64,000 nt of DNA from Candidatus Binataceae bacterium (GCA_035650475.1 DASRHP010000005.1:1-64000); one strand, 5' to 3'; counted from the first letter of the stretch, positions 34,528 to 43,193 are shown. Numbers and translations: made by a program. Notes: generated by a model not told the origin, from the sequence alone.

Positions 34528-34693
34528 ACGCGGCGCGCTTTGGGCGGTTGCCGCCACTTCGACTCCGAGATTTCACTAAGGCGGGTGTCCCTGCCGGTCC
34601 GGCAACCGACCGGCCGGCACCGACGCCCAAACCGCCGGGCAAAGTCCCGGCGCGTTGAGTTGACCTAAGTGGCGGCGATAAGCTCATCGGCTG

Positions 34694-35032
34694 ATGGCTG
34701 CGAAAACGCTCAAACAGGTTGACGTGCTGCGGCACGAGCTCAAGGCGCTGCGCTTCATCCTCGACAACTACCACAACGGCAAACTCGGGCCCGGCGCGCT
34801 GCCGTCGCGCGACGATTTCCTTTCCGAGCAGACGCGCGCGATCTATGACGCGCTCGTGCGGGCCGCAGGCCGCGCCGAGGCCGAGGCGGCGATCGGCGAG
34901 CTCGACCTCGAGGGCGTCGATCTCGACTCTTTCCTTGCCCTGAGCGGCGAGCATTACTACACCTACCCCGCGCTGGTGCGCGAGCGCGCGCGCGAGTTAC
35001 GCGCGGGCCGGCTGCGGATCGAGGCGGCTTGA
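34694..35032 (+). CDS. Small helical hypothetical protein
   Basis: 112 residues, rich in Leu, Ala, Glu and Arg, predicted mostly alpha-helical. The pattern DDFLSEQTRAIYDALVRAAG slightly recalls the helical N-terminal domain of DnaB, but this is too weak for a call. It is coupled to the next gene by a TTGA overlap, so the two probably act together. Intergenic hairpins lie in the 166-bp gap before it, including an inverted pair of GCCGCCACTT near 34550 and AAGTGGCGGC near 34667. Confidence 0.6.
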   Translation: MAAKTLKQVDVLRHELKALRFILDNYHNGKLGPGALPSRDDFLSEQTRAIYDALVRAAGRAEAEAAIGELDLEGVDLDSFLALSGEHYYTYPALVRERARELRAGRLRIEAA

Positions 35033-35382
35033 GCGCGTTCCCCGCATCCGAGCTGCATCTGCTGCTCGACGCCGCCGGCGCGTTGATCGTCTTTCAGGAG
35101 GAAGGGACGTCGTGGGCGGGCATCCTCGGCTTTTCCAGCGAGGAGCGCGCGCGCCGCTTCGTCGCCACGAGCCATCTCGAAGTTGCCGAAATCGCCACCA
35201 TCGACCCGGTCGATCCCGAACAGGTCGCCTCGCTGATTAACGCGGCCAAGCGCCGCGCCCTACGCTACCTGTTGCTCGACCTCGACTGGCAAAGCGGCGA
35301 GTGCCGCCAGGTCGAATTCGAGGGCAACGCGTTCGGCGCGGCGAGCGAGCGGCGCTTTGCACCGCGCAACCGTCGCCGCTGA
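35029..35382 (+). CDS. Hypothetical protein coupled to the preceding gene
   Basis: 117 residues from a TTG at 35029 whose last two bases begin the TGA of the previous gene. No motif is recognised. The centre (TSWAGILGFSSEERARRFVAT, then AKRRALRYLLLDLDW) looks like an alpha/beta domain and the C-terminus is arginine-rich. No ATG is available in the frame, so the TTG start rests on the overlap alone. Confidence 0.5.
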   Translation: MSAFPASELHLLLDAAGALIVFQEEGTSWAGILGFSSEERARRFVATSHLEVAEIATIDPVDPEQVASLINAAKRRALRYLLLDLDWQSGECRQVEFEGNAFGAASERRFAPRNRRR

Positions 35383-35430
35383 CCCGGGCGCCTCGGCGCA
35401 TTGCGAAGCCAGACTGACGTGCATCCTGCG

Positions 35431-36660
35431 ATGAGCCCGGAAACGCCCGCAACTGTAAGAATCGAAGACGTCGAGGCGGCGCGCGAGCGGCTTAAGGGAG
35501 TTGTCAAGCCCACACCGCTAATCCAGAGCGCGACGTTTGGCCGGATGCTCGGCGCCGAGGTTTACGTCAAGCCAGAGAATCTCCAGAAGACCGGCTCGTT
35601 CAAGATTCGCGGCGCCTACAACCGAATCGCTGCGCTGTCGGCGGACGAGGCCGTGCGCGGCACGGTTGCCGCCTCGGCCGGCAACCATGGGCAGGCGCTG
35701 GCCTACGCCGCCGCGCGGGCCGGCGTGCGCGCGACGATCGTGATGCCGACCACGGCGGCGATCGCCAAGATCGAGGCGACGCGCAGCTACGGCCAAACGG
35801 TCGAACTGGCGGGTGCCGATTACCAGGAGGCGCGGCGCGCGGCCGAGGAAATCCGCGCGCGCACCGGCGCGCTCTTCGTTGATGCATACGACGACCCGTT
35901 CGTAATCGCCGGCCAGGGCACGATCGGCCTGGAAATCTGCGACGAGCTTACGCCCGACTTCGTGCTGGTGCCGGTAGGTGGCGGCGGCCTGATTGCGGGG
36001 ATGGCGGTCGCGCTCGCCGCGCGCGCGCCCGACGCCCGGCTTATCGGGGTCGAAGCGGCGGGCTCGGCGCAGCTCAGCTTAAGCCTCAGCCGCGGCGCGC
36101 CCGCGACGGTGCCGACGGCGGTCGATACGATCGCCGACGGGCTTGCGACCGGCCGGATCGGCCGCCTCCCGTTCGCGCTCATCCGCGACCGCATCGACCG
36201 CGTCGTTACCGTGGATGACTTCGAGATCGGCGAGGCGGTGCTGTTGATGCTCGAGCGGATGAAGCTGCTCGCCGAGGGCGCGGGCGCGGCTGCGCTGGCG
36301 GGTGCGCTCAAGCTCGGCACGCAGCTCGCCGGGCGGCGGGTCGTAATCGTCGCCAGCGGCGGCAACATCGACGTCAACCTGCTTGACCGGATCATCGGGC
36401 ACGGACTGGCCAAGGCCGGCCGGCTGGTGAGGATGACGGTCGAGATGCGCGACCGGCCGGGCGAACTGGGACGCCTGCTGGCGGCGGTCGCGGAGCAGGG
36501 CGCCAACGTGCACGCGATCCAGCACGATCGCACGCGGCGCGACGTCCGGATCGGCAGCGCGCGGGTCACCGTCGAGCTCGAAACGCGCGGCCACGACCAT
36601 ATCGAGCGCATCCGCGATGCGCTCGCCACGCGCGGGCTCAAAGTCCTGGTCGAAAGCTGA
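35431..36660 (+). CDS. ilvA: Threonine ammonia-lyase with C-terminal ACT domain
   Basis: 409 residues. The PLP lysine is K58 in KTGSFKIRGAYN, SAGNHGQALAYAA is the substrate loop and PVGGGGLIAGMA the phosphate cup. Residues about 335-409 (MRDRPGELGRLLAAV, ANVHAIQHDR) form one ACT domain, as in the single-ACT catabolic/biosynthetic threonine deaminases. It makes 2-oxobutyrate from threonine for isoleucine synthesis or breakdown. ATG at 35431 is preferred; upstream TTG and GTG are possible. Confidence 0.92.
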   Translation: MSPETPATVRIEDVEAARERLKGVVKPTPLIQSATFGRMLGAEVYVKPENLQKTGSFKIRGAYNRIAALSADEAVRGTVAASAGNHGQALAYAAARAGVRATIVMPTTAAIAKIEATRSYGQTVELAGADYQEARRAAEEIRARTGALFVDAYDDPFVIAGQGTIGLEICDELTPDFVLVPVGGGGLIAGMAVALAARAPDARLIGVEAAGSAQLSLSLSRGAPATVPTAVDTIADGLATGRIGRLPFALIRDRIDRVVTVDDFEIGEAVLLMLERMKLLAEGAGAAALAGALKLGTQLAGRRVVIVASGGNIDVNLLDRIIGHGLAKAGRLVRMTVEMRDRPGELGRLLAAVAEQGANVHAIQHDRTRRDVRIGSARVTVELETRGHDHIERIRDALATRGLKVLVES

Positions 36661-36688
36661 TCGCGCGGCAAATGGACCGGCGAATTCG

Positions 36689-37474
36689 ATGAGCTGGATT
36701 GTCGACTCCCACTGCCATCTGGCCGACCCACGGCTCTATCCCGAGCTGGACGCGGTGCTCGAACGCGCCGCCGCCACGGAGGTCGGGCCGATCGTCGCGG
36801 TGGGCGCGCTCGACACGCTCGAAGCCGACCGGCTGACGGTCGCCATCGCCGAGCACCATCCGCAGGTCTTCGCCGCCGTCGGCGTCCATCCACACAACGC
36901 CTCGGATTGTGACGATGCCCGGATCGCCGCGCTCGCGGAGCTTGCGCGCTCGCCGCGCGTGGTCGCGATCGGGGAGAGCGGTCTGGACTTTCACTACATG
37001 CACTCGGCGGCCGAAGCGCAGGAGCGCGCGCTGCGCCGCCATCTGGAGCTCGCGCGCGTGCTGGATCGCCCGCTGGTCATCCATTGCCGCAATGCCGAGC
37101 GGCGGCTTTGCGAAATCGTGCGCAAGGCGGGGATGCCGCCGGCCGGCGGCGTTATCCACTGCTTCACCGGCGACGCCCCCGCCGCGCGCGAGTTCGTTGC
37201 GCTCGGCTTCCACATTTCGTTTTCCGGAATCCTGACCTTCAAGAGCGCGGGCGCAGTGCGCGAAGCGGCGGCAGCCGTGCCCGAGGAGCGGCTGTTGGTC
37301 GAAACCGACGCGCCCTACCTCGCCCCCGAACCGCATCGCGGAGAGCGCAACGAACCGGCGTACGTGCGCCGCACCTTCGAGCGCCTCGCCGCGCTGCGCG
37401 GGGCCGATCCCGCGGCGCTCGCGGAGCGCATCCGCGCCAACGCCGCCCGCCTCTTCGGCATCGCTATCGACTGA
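36689..37474 (+). CDS. tatD: TatD-family metal-dependent nuclease
   Basis: 261 residues. Metal ligands are in VDSHCHL (D6, H8, H10), GESGLDF, VIHCRNAE, IHCFTG and ETDAPYLAP, the complete TatD set. Family members are 3'-5' exonucleases or DNases with roles in DNA repair or quality control. It follows ilvA by 28 bp. Confidence 0.92.
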   Translation: MSWIVDSHCHLADPRLYPELDAVLERAAATEVGPIVAVGALDTLEADRLTVAIAEHHPQVFAAVGVHPHNASDCDDARIAALAELARSPRVVAIGESGLDFHYMHSAAEAQERALRRHLELARVLDRPLVIHCRNAERRLCEIVRKAGMPPAGGVIHCFTGDAPAAREFVALGFHISFSGILTFKSAGAVREAAAAVPEERLLVETDAPYLAPEPHRGERNEPAYVRRTFERLAALRGADPAALAERIRANAARLFGIAID

Positions 37475-37507
37475 ACAAGCGCCCCTCGTGCGGCTGGTCG
37501 AAGCGGC

Positions 37508-38209
37508 TTAGCCCATCGGATAGCCGCCGAAGAGTGGATGGTGAAGCGCGATCAGCACGACGAAAGCCGCGACCCCGATCGCGACGCCCAGCCAGGGGAT
37601 GTCTGCCGCCCGATCGCATCGCTGCCGCCCGCTGAGCAGCGCTGCACCCGGCATAAACGAGGTCTGCTCGACGAAACGGCGGTAGCGCTCGCCCATCTCG
37701 CGCAGCTTGCGGCGGTCCTGATGCCATCCGCCGACGATGCCAAGCACCGGGAAGGTCACGAAGAAAGCGATATCACCGGCCCATCCGTTCATCAGGATGT
37801 GCGCAATCCCAAAGAGGCCCAACGCGACAAAGCTCGGATGGCGCGTAAGCTTGAGAATGCCGCGCGGCGCGGCGGCGTCGGGGCCGGCCGGTGCGCCGAT
37901 CTGAGCAGGGTTGGGCGTGATGAACGAGGCGACGAGAATCACCAGCGCCGCGAGCATCAGCACCCATACCAGCCATCGTATCGGAACGGCCCCGCGCAGG
38001 TTCCACAGCATCACACCCGCGTGCTTGTGATAGGCAAACACGACGACCAGCGGGATGAAGGTCGCCAGCGCCACGAGCGAATAGATACCGCGAAAGGGCT
38101 GCTCGCCGAGCGCGCCGACTAGCGCCGCGCGCACCGGCCCGGCGGAAAGGACGAAGTGGCCGGCAAGGAACAGCACGGCCCACAGCGCGATCACTCCGGC
38201 ACCGTCCAT
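37508..38209 (-). CDS. NnrU-family integral membrane protein
   Basis: 233 residues, about six transmembrane helices. LKLTRHPSFVALGLFGIAHIL is the NnrU/isoprenylcysteine-methyltransferase-like signature, and GERYRRFVEQTSFMP follows it as in the family. NnrU proteins were linked to nitrite/nitric-oxide metabolism, but their biochemistry is unclear. The ATG at 38209 has GGGGG 6 nt upstream; an ATG at 38215 is also in frame. Convergent with tatD. Confidence 0.82.
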   Translation of the reverse strand: MDGAGVIALWAVLFLAGHFVLSAGPVRAALVGALGEQPFRGIYSLVALATFIPLVVVFAYHKHAGVMLWNLRGAVPIRWLVWVLMLAALVILVASFITPNPAQIGAPAGPDAAAPRGILKLTRHPSFVALGLFGIAHILMNGWAGDIAFFVTFPVLGIVGGWHQDRRKLREMGERYRRFVEQTSFMPGAALLSGRQRCDRAADIPWLGVAIGVAAFVVLIALHHPLFGGYPMG

Positions 38210-38329
38210 CGGCATCCCCCTGTCGGCGCGGGTGTCGCGAGCGCTCCGCGCGCGAATTTTCAACGCCACTGTAATCGGGCGGCCGGCCAGAGCATAAGGC
38301 GGCCCCACGAGGGCTCGCATTGCGGCCCG

Positions 38330-38588
38330 CCGGGTCAAGTGCGGCGCAGCGCGGGATCGCCTCGGGTGTATTGCGCAGCGCGTTGAAAACCACCGGCGGC
38401 ACGCGCAACCGGTCGCCGGATTCGTATGCCGCGCGGAGCGGCGCCAGGTCGCGATGGATCAGCAGGCCCTGGACGATTGCGCACAGCGGCGCGACGTTGG
38501 CGGGCAACTCGCCAAACCGTGCCGCGTCTTGCGCGCCGACCGCCGTCATCACGTCCGTGCCCGCGCAGTACGCGCGCAGATTTTCCAT
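38330..38588 (-). pseudogene. Truncated N-terminus of a transglutaminase-like protein
   Basis: The frame from the ATG at 38588 reads about 85 residues that resemble the N-terminal segment of bacterial transglutaminase-like proteins (VAPLCAIVQGLLIHRDLAP, then VFNALRNTPEAIPRCAAL). The similarity stops near 38330 and the frame runs on into the NnrU gene in a different frame without the catalytic cysteine region. It looks like a 5' remnant left after a deletion. Confidence 0.45.
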
Positions 38589-38615
38589 CCCCCTTTGCCT
38601 TGCCCGAACTCCAAA

Positions 38616-39086
38616 TCAGGAACTTGCCAGGAAGTCGGCCAGGCGCTCGAGGCTGCTCGACCAACCGGCCCGATGCGCGTCGCACGCGGTCACCGATTCG
38701 AAGACCGCCTGATGAAGGGTGAGCCTCGTCTTGCCGTCGAGTTCCGCGAAGGTTACCGTTACGAGCGTTTCGTGGCGCGGCTTGCCGTGCTCGTCCTCCC
38801 ACGCCCAGGTGAACGTCAGGCGCTCAGGCTCGACGATCTCGCGATAGACTCCGCGCAGCCAATGGTCGGTGCCCTCCGGCGAGCGCATATGGATGCGGTA
38901 GGCGCCGCCCGGCCGAAGCTCGTGATCGAGCACGCTGACGGTGAAGCCTTTAGGTCCCCGCCAGCGCATCATGTGCTCGGGTTCGGTCCAGGCTTTGAAC
39001 ACGAGGCGCCGCGGCGCGTCGAAGACGCGCGTGATGACGAGTTCGCGGTCCGCGGATTTGCTCGTAACAGCCGTCTGTGCGCTCAT
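38616..39086 (-). CDS. SRPBCC/AHSA1-domain protein
   Basis: 156 residues from the ATG at 39086 (GGAGGG upstream). ELVITRVFDAPRRLVFKAWT, WRGPKGFTV, GGAYRIHMRSPEG and WSSSLERLADFLAS are the START-like AHSA1 fold pattern. Such proteins often pair with an ArsR-type repressor, and one lies at the head of this operon. The ligand is unknown. Confidence 0.85.
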   Translation of the reverse strand: MSAQTAVTSKSADRELVITRVFDAPRRLVFKAWTEPEHMMRWRGPKGFTVSVLDHELRPGGAYRIHMRSPEGTDHWLRGVYREIVEPERLTFTWAWEDEHGKPRHETLVTVTFAELDGKTRLTLHQAVFESVTACDAHRAGWSSSLERLADFLASS

Positions 39087-39127
39087 TTCTTTGCCCTCCG
39101 ATGCGATTGAAATCTCGGGGCGCTGCA

Positions 39128-39382
39128 TCAGGCAGCCGCCCGGTCCAGAGAAGCGAGATGGTACGCAAGATTCGCCAGGCAGCCGTTCCAGCCGACCACT
39201 GGAACGGCTCGAAAATCGGGGATTTCTTCGATCGAGCGGCGCGCGTCGCGCACCGCTTCCGCCTTGCTGGCGGCGGCGCCGATCGAACCGCGATTACCAC
39301 GCCGGTCGATCGTGCTCCAAAACCACGTCCCACCACGATTCCATAGCTCAAAATCGGCGCCGCGATAGCTGTGATTGAACAT
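39128..39382 (-). CDS. Small hypothetical protein
   Basis: 84 residues. A tryptophan-rich start (YRGADFELWNRGGTWFWSTI) and an AxSKAEAVRDARRSIEEIP helix give the look of a small DUF with two strands and a helix, as in proteins that occur beside AHSA1 genes. I cannot name a family. It lies 12 bp after the carrier gene and 41 bp before the AHSA1 gene, so it is in the operon. Confidence 0.6.
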   Translation of the reverse strand: MFNHSYRGADFELWNRGGTWFWSTIDRRGNRGSIGAAASKAEAVRDARRSIEEIPDFRAVPVVGWNGCLANLAYHLASLDRAAA

Positions 39383-39394
39383 CGGAACCCTCGC

Positions 39395-39679
39395 TCATCC
39401 GCCCGAAAGTGCGGGATAAATCCACACCTCGGAAGCTTCGCTGACCTGAGTCGCTCCGCCTTGCGCGACGCGAACGTTCTCGCCGTCAACGAACACGTTG
39501 ACGTGGCGACGGATATTGCCCTGGTCGTCGAGGACGCGCTGGCGGAGGCCCGGATAGTCGCGGCCGAGGGCTATGAATGCCTCGACGATCGTCGCGCGCG
39601 CGCCTGCCGGCAGCGCCATCTCGACAGTTTCCCTTCCGCCCGCCCATTGGCGCAACGCGGCCGGCAGATGAAAGCGCAC
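39395..39679 (-). CDS. Second ThiS/MoaD-like sulfur-carrier-type protein
   Basis: 94 residues from a GTG at 39679. VRFHLPAALRQWAGG, the central YPGLRQRVLDDQGNIRRHVN helix-strand, VFVDGENVR and a C-terminal VWIYPALSGG define a beta-grasp carrier ending in GG with no extra residue, unlike the carrier at 2931-3209. It follows the BNR-repeat gene by 8 bp. BNR/YVTN-repeat proteins next to MoaD/ThiS-like proteins occur in other bacteria, though their joint role is unknown. No E1 gene is nearby. Confidence 0.82.
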   Translation of the reverse strand: MRFHLPAALRQWAGGRETVEMALPAGARATIVEAFIALGRDYPGLRQRVLDDQGNIRRHVNVFVDGENVRVAQGGATQVSEASEVWIYPALSGG

Positions 39680-39687
39680 AGCGCCGC

Positions 39688-40812
39688 TCAGGCGACCACC
39701 GCGGCCTTCACGCACAGCACCGCGGGCAGCCAGTCGGCGATCGAGCGCCAACTCTCGCCCTCGTCCGGGGAGGCGAACAGCTGCCCCCCGCGCGTACCGA
39801 AGTAAAGTCCCGCGGGCCCGAGGCTGTCGGCGGCGAAGGCATCGCGCAGGACCGAGAAGTAGGCATGGCGCTGCGGCAGTCCGTCGCCCAGCGGCTCCCA
39901 CGACGCACCTGCGTCGCGCGTACGCCAGACCTTGATCGCGCCCTCGATCGGCGCACGGAAGCGATCGGATTCGAGCGGAATCACCCAGGCGGTAGCGGCG
40001 CGGCGCGGATGGGCGACCAGCGGGAAGCCGAATTGCGATGGCAAGCCGGCAGCGATGTCGATCCACGTGTCGCCGCCGTCGTCGCTGCGATAGACGCCCG
40101 GATGATTCTGGAGATAGACGCGGGCCGGGTTCTTCGCGTCGTAGCGCAGCTTGTGCGCGCATTGCGGGCTGAAATGCGGCGCATGCGGCGGGCCGCCCTC
40201 CAACCGCACGCCCTTGTTGCGCCGCATCCACGACTTGCCGCCATCGTCGGTGCGATAAACGCCGGCCGCAGAGATGCCGACGATCATGCGCCGGGCGTCG
40301 CCCGGATCGGGCAGGATCGTATGCAGGCACAGCCCGCCGAAGCCGGGCACCCAGTACGGGCGCTCGGGATGGTTGAGCAGCGCCTCGACAGGATGAAACG
40401 TCCGGCCACGATCGTCGGAACGAAACAGCGCGGCGGGGTCCGCGCCGGCAAAAACTACATCCGGGCCCAGCAGCGGCGCGGCTTCCAGCGCCCACACCGA
40501 GTTGAGCGAAAGTCCGCTGCCCGCGGGAAACCGGATGTTGCCTTCGGCCGGCTCCTCCCAGCTTGCGCCGAAATCGTCCGACTGGCTGACGACCGCGCCC
40601 CAATGCTCGCTCCGGTTGGCCATCAGGATCCGCGGGGTGCGTGAATCGGGAAGCCAGGCCGTCGCATAGACCGACTGACCCTTGAAGTAGGGGCCCGCGA
40701 TGCGAAATTCGCGGCGCTCGCCGTCGCCGTGAAAGATGAAGGCGCCTTTGACCGTGCCGACCATCACGATTACGTCGCCGGCTTGCGGCGCTACGCGATC
40801 CACCGTTTTCAT
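39688..40812 (-). CDS. Asp-box (BNR) repeat beta-propeller protein
   Basis: 374 residues from the ATG at 40812, which overlaps the arsR-type stop as ATGA and has GGAGG 5 nt upstream. At least six Asp-box turns are visible (QSDDFGASW, RSDDRGRTF, RTDDGGKSW, RSDDGGDTW, RTRDAGASW, SPDEGESW), spaced as in a six- or seven-bladed propeller. There is no signal peptide, so it is probably cytoplasmic. Sialidase catalytic residues are not evident. Its partner is likely the carrier protein that follows. Confidence 0.85.
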   Translation of the reverse strand: MKTVDRVAPQAGDVIVMVGTVKGAFIFHGDGERREFRIAGPYFKGQSVYATAWLPDSRTPRILMANRSEHWGAVVSQSDDFGASWEEPAEGNIRFPAGSGLSLNSVWALEAAPLLGPDVVFAGADPAALFRSDDRGRTFHPVEALLNHPERPYWVPGFGGLCLHTILPDPGDARRMIVGISAAGVYRTDDGGKSWMRRNKGVRLEGGPPHAPHFSPQCAHKLRYDAKNPARVYLQNHPGVYRSDDGGDTWIDIAAGLPSQFGFPLVAHPRRAATAWVIPLESDRFRAPIEGAIKVWRTRDAGASWEPLGDGLPQRHAYFSVLRDAFAADSLGPAGLYFGTRGGQLFASPDEGESWRSIADWLPAVLCVKAAVVA

Positions 40813-41219
40813 TTTGACCTCCATCCGGAGCGCTCCGATCGCTTCTTTCCGGCCTGGCCGCGGCGACCTTTTGCCTTCGTTTGCGACTTTTCCGTCTGCA
40901 TTTCGTTCAGATATTCCGCAAGGCGATCGAGGCTCTCCTCCCAAAAGCGGCTGTAGTGCTCCAGCCAATCCGAGACGTCCTTGAGCGGCGCGGCCTCCAG
41001 CCGGCACGGCCGCCACTGCGCTTCGCGTCCGCGCGCGATAAGCCCGGCGCGCTCGAGCACCTTGAGATGCTTGGAGACGGCCGGCAGGCTCATCGCGAAC
41101 GGCTCGGCCAACTCGGTCACTGACGCCTCGCCCGAGGCGAGACGGGCGAGGATTGCGCGCCGGGTCGGATCGGCAAGGGCGGCGAAGGTGGCACTCAAAG
41201 AGTCGGATCGTGGCTGCAT
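40809..41219 (-). CDS. ArsR-family transcriptional regulator
   Basis: 136 residues. A winged helix-turn-helix (ALADPTRRAILARLASGEAS, then LSLPAVSKHLKVLERAGLI) of the YdfF/SdpR-like ArsR subgroup that usually controls AHSA1/SRPBCC genes. The C-terminal tail is strongly basic (KAKGRRGQAGKKRS). It heads an operon with the BNR protein, carrier, small protein and AHSA1 protein. A palindrome just upstream is a likely autoregulatory operator. Confidence 0.88.
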   Translation of the reverse strand: MQPRSDSLSATFAALADPTRRAILARLASGEASVTELAEPFAMSLPAVSKHLKVLERAGLIARGREAQWRPCRLEAAPLKDVSDWLEHYSRFWEESLDRLAEYLNEMQTEKSQTKAKGRRGQAGKKRSERSGWRSK

Positions 41220-41228
41220 TGAACCGTT

Positions 41229-41277
41229 CAGTTAAATAACTGATTGGTTAAATATAGACCCGCGCGGCGCAAGTCAA
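41229..41277 (-). promoter_or_regulatory. Promoter and operator of the ArsR-led operon
   Basis: Minus-strand TTGACT (41277-41272) and TATATT (41256-41251) are 15 bp apart. Between the -10 box and the start codon lies CAGTTA-AA-TAACTG (41229-41242), a 6-2-6 palindrome suited to binding the regulator encoded next. Confidence 0.6.
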
Positions 41278-41381
41278 GCGACAACAAAGCGATGCCTCCG
41301 GCAATTTGCAAAATCGGCCCCGTTGATGGTTAGAAGGGTTTGCGGGGCAGAACCGAAATCTGGGAGGCAGGAAGAGGCACG

Positions 41382-42491
41382 ATGGCGAAAATCATCGACG
41401 CCGACGGGCATATCGTCGAGCCGCGCATCCTGTGGGAAGAATACGTCGAGCCGGCCTACCGCGACCGCATCCCGAAGATCATCAAGGACGCCGAGGGCAT
41501 CGATCGCTTCGGGGCCGGCAGTTGGGCCCGCGCAGGAATTTATTTCCCCGCCGCGATGTGCATCCCGGGCGGGCTCAGCCCCGAGCGGATGCGCAAGTTA
41601 AGCTGGGACGATCTGCGTCCGGGCAGCTACGACCCCCACGCCCGCATCAAGGACATGGACGCCGAAGGGATCGACGTCTCGTTTCTCTTCCCCTCGCTGG
41701 GCCTGGGCTACGTCGCGCTGCGCGATATCGAGCTGTCGATTGCGGCCTGTCGCGCCTACAACAACTGGATGGCTGACTTCTGCCGGCCCTACCGTGACCG
41801 GCTCTACAGCATCGCGCCCGTGCCGCTGTTCGACGTCGCGGCGGCGGCGGCCGAGATGCGCCGGGTGGTCCGCGAGCACGGCGTGCGCGCGGTCGCCGTG
41901 CGGCCCAATCCGTACGGCGAGCGCCTGCTGAGCGACCCGGCTTACGACCGCTTCTGGAGCGAGGCCGAGGAGCTCGACTGCACGATCGCGCTGCACGGCG
42001 CCGTCGGCGGCGACATGCCGACCGCCGGCTTCGAGCGCTACCGCGATTTCTTCCAGCGCATGATCATCTCGCATCCGCTGGAGCAGCAGATGGCGTGCAT
42101 GGATCTGATCTGCGGCGGCGTGCTCGAGCGCCATCCGCGCCTGCGCGTGGCGTTCCTGGAGGCCGGCGGAATGTGGGTTACGTACTGGCTCGCCCGGCTC
42201 GATGAGTTTTACGAAAAGATCGGCTTCATGGTGCCGAAGGCGAGGCTCAAACCGAGCGAATATTTTAACCGCCAGTGCTTCTGCTCGTGCGAGCCGGACG
42301 ATATAGCACTTGGGACCGCTGCCGAATTGGGTGCAGATGACTACCTGATGTGGGCCTCGGACTATCCGCACTACGACTGCACCTTTCCGGGCGCGGTCGA
42401 GGAGCTGCGCGAGCACTGCGCGGCGCTGCCCGAGGCGTCGCGCCGCAAGGTGATGGGCGACAACGCCGCGCGCTGCTACGGGGTCGCCTGA
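41382..42491 (+). CDS. Amidohydrolase family metal-dependent hydrolase
   Basis: 369 residues, amidohydrolase_2 type. DADGHIVEP is the first metal motif, IALHGAVGG and MIISHP the next, and WASDYPHYD the catalytic aspartate segment. Enzymes of this group act as decarboxylases or hydratases of aromatic and cyclic acids. The ATG at 41382 follows GGAAGAGG. Its last codons lie inside the left copy of the 164-bp repeat that bounds the insert to the right. Confidence 0.87.
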   Translation: MAKIIDADGHIVEPRILWEEYVEPAYRDRIPKIIKDAEGIDRFGAGSWARAGIYFPAAMCIPGGLSPERMRKLSWDDLRPGSYDPHARIKDMDAEGIDVSFLFPSLGLGYVALRDIELSIAACRAYNNWMADFCRPYRDRLYSIAPVPLFDVAAAAAEMRRVVREHGVRAVAVRPNPYGERLLSDPAYDRFWSEAEELDCTIALHGAVGGDMPTAGFERYRDFFQRMIISHPLEQQMACMDLICGGVLERHPRLRVAFLEAGGMWVTYWLARLDEFYEKIGFMVPKARLKPSEYFNRQCFCSCEPDDIALGTAAELGADDYLMWASDYPHYDCTFPGAVEELREHCAALPEASRRKVMGDNAARCYGVA

Positions 42492-42627
42492 GTGCGCGCT
42501 TCCCGCACCTGACACGCGAGCGGCCGCTCAAAGCCGACGTGACAAGAAGAAAGGCGGGCTACTGGCCGCGAGCGCGCAGCTCGCGCTGGGCCACTTCGAG
42601 GTCGGCGTCCACCATCATTTCGACCAG
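42464..42627. repeat. Direct repeat, left copy (164 bp)
   Basis: 164 bp that match 48060-48223 with four differences by eye. The unit contains the last codons of the amidohydrolase gene, the short intergenic spacer, and the 3' end of gmd. The intact gmd is next to the right copy, and the intact amidohydrolase next to the left copy, so the ancestral junction was duplicated when the 5.4-kb segment between the copies entered. Confidence 0.93.
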
Positions 42628-42670
42628 ATCGAAGATGACGCGCGCAGCCACTGGGCTTCGCCCCAGCATG
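42559..42670 (-). pseudogene. 3' remnant of a gmd-like gene
   Basis: The minus-strand frame ending at 42559 reads [21 protein letters not shown], identical to the end of the intact gmd at 48155. The next dozen residues upstream (MLGRSPVAARVIFD) are still recognisably gmd-like but differ from the intact copy ([12 protein letters not shown]). Beyond about 42670 the similarity ends. It is a fragment, perhaps from a diverged allele. Confidence 0.6.
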
Positions 42671-43193
42671 TTAAACGAAGACGCTAGGCTCGCGTCGTAA
42701 TTGTTGTGGGCCCTGCATCTATGCCGGATCGGTGGGCCTCGCGGATTCGCCGTCAACGAAGGCGCAGACAAAGGAGAGTGTGAATTTGTGAGGCCATCCT
42801 GGCTCGACAATTTCACCTTCATCGGTCAGCAGGACCCGAATTGAGCAAGGGAGCTAGTCCCTTGAGCAACTGAGGCTGGCGCTTGGGCGGGCGTGCAAGA
42901 CCGTGCAGTTAATCATGTCCATTGGTGGCAACTCGCGCCGTGCGAACACCAGCGCGAAGCGTCGAGGCAGAGCGAGCCGACCCGCCGCGCTGATGTCGGT
43001 GGGTGCGGGAAATCCCCGGGCAACCTGCCCGGATATTCGCCGACTTCAGGCGTTAGCTCAGCTCAGTGGCGGAACCTGCAAGAAAACGCCACCAGCTCGC
43101 TCGGACACGTGCGAAAGTAGCTGACTAGCTGCCAACAGGGCACCGTCGCCTCGGAAAATTCCCGAGCTGCGCCCTCTACGGACAGAGCCGTGA
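42628..43193. other. Non-coding stretch at the left end of the insert
   Basis: No open frame here has convincing codon bias, a ribosome site or a recognisable domain. It contains mixed-composition sequence, including a stretch near 43050 that faintly resembles a tRNA D-arm but lacks the rest of a tRNA. It is probably decayed sequence of the incoming element. Confidence 0.5.

Noticed and set aside
38286-38338. Possible frameshift joining the transglutaminase remnant to a full gene
   Set aside because: Neither alternative frame beyond the break restores the catalytic region; a deletion explains it better.
43045-43120. tRNA-like stretch (TTAGCTCAG followed by GTGGC)
   Set aside because: No acceptor stem, anticodon stem or T-arm GTTCGAATC can be formed around it.
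42893-43124. Two short plus-strand frames at the left end of the insert
   Set aside because: Overlapping frames of similar length, no domain, no codon bias and no good ribosome site.
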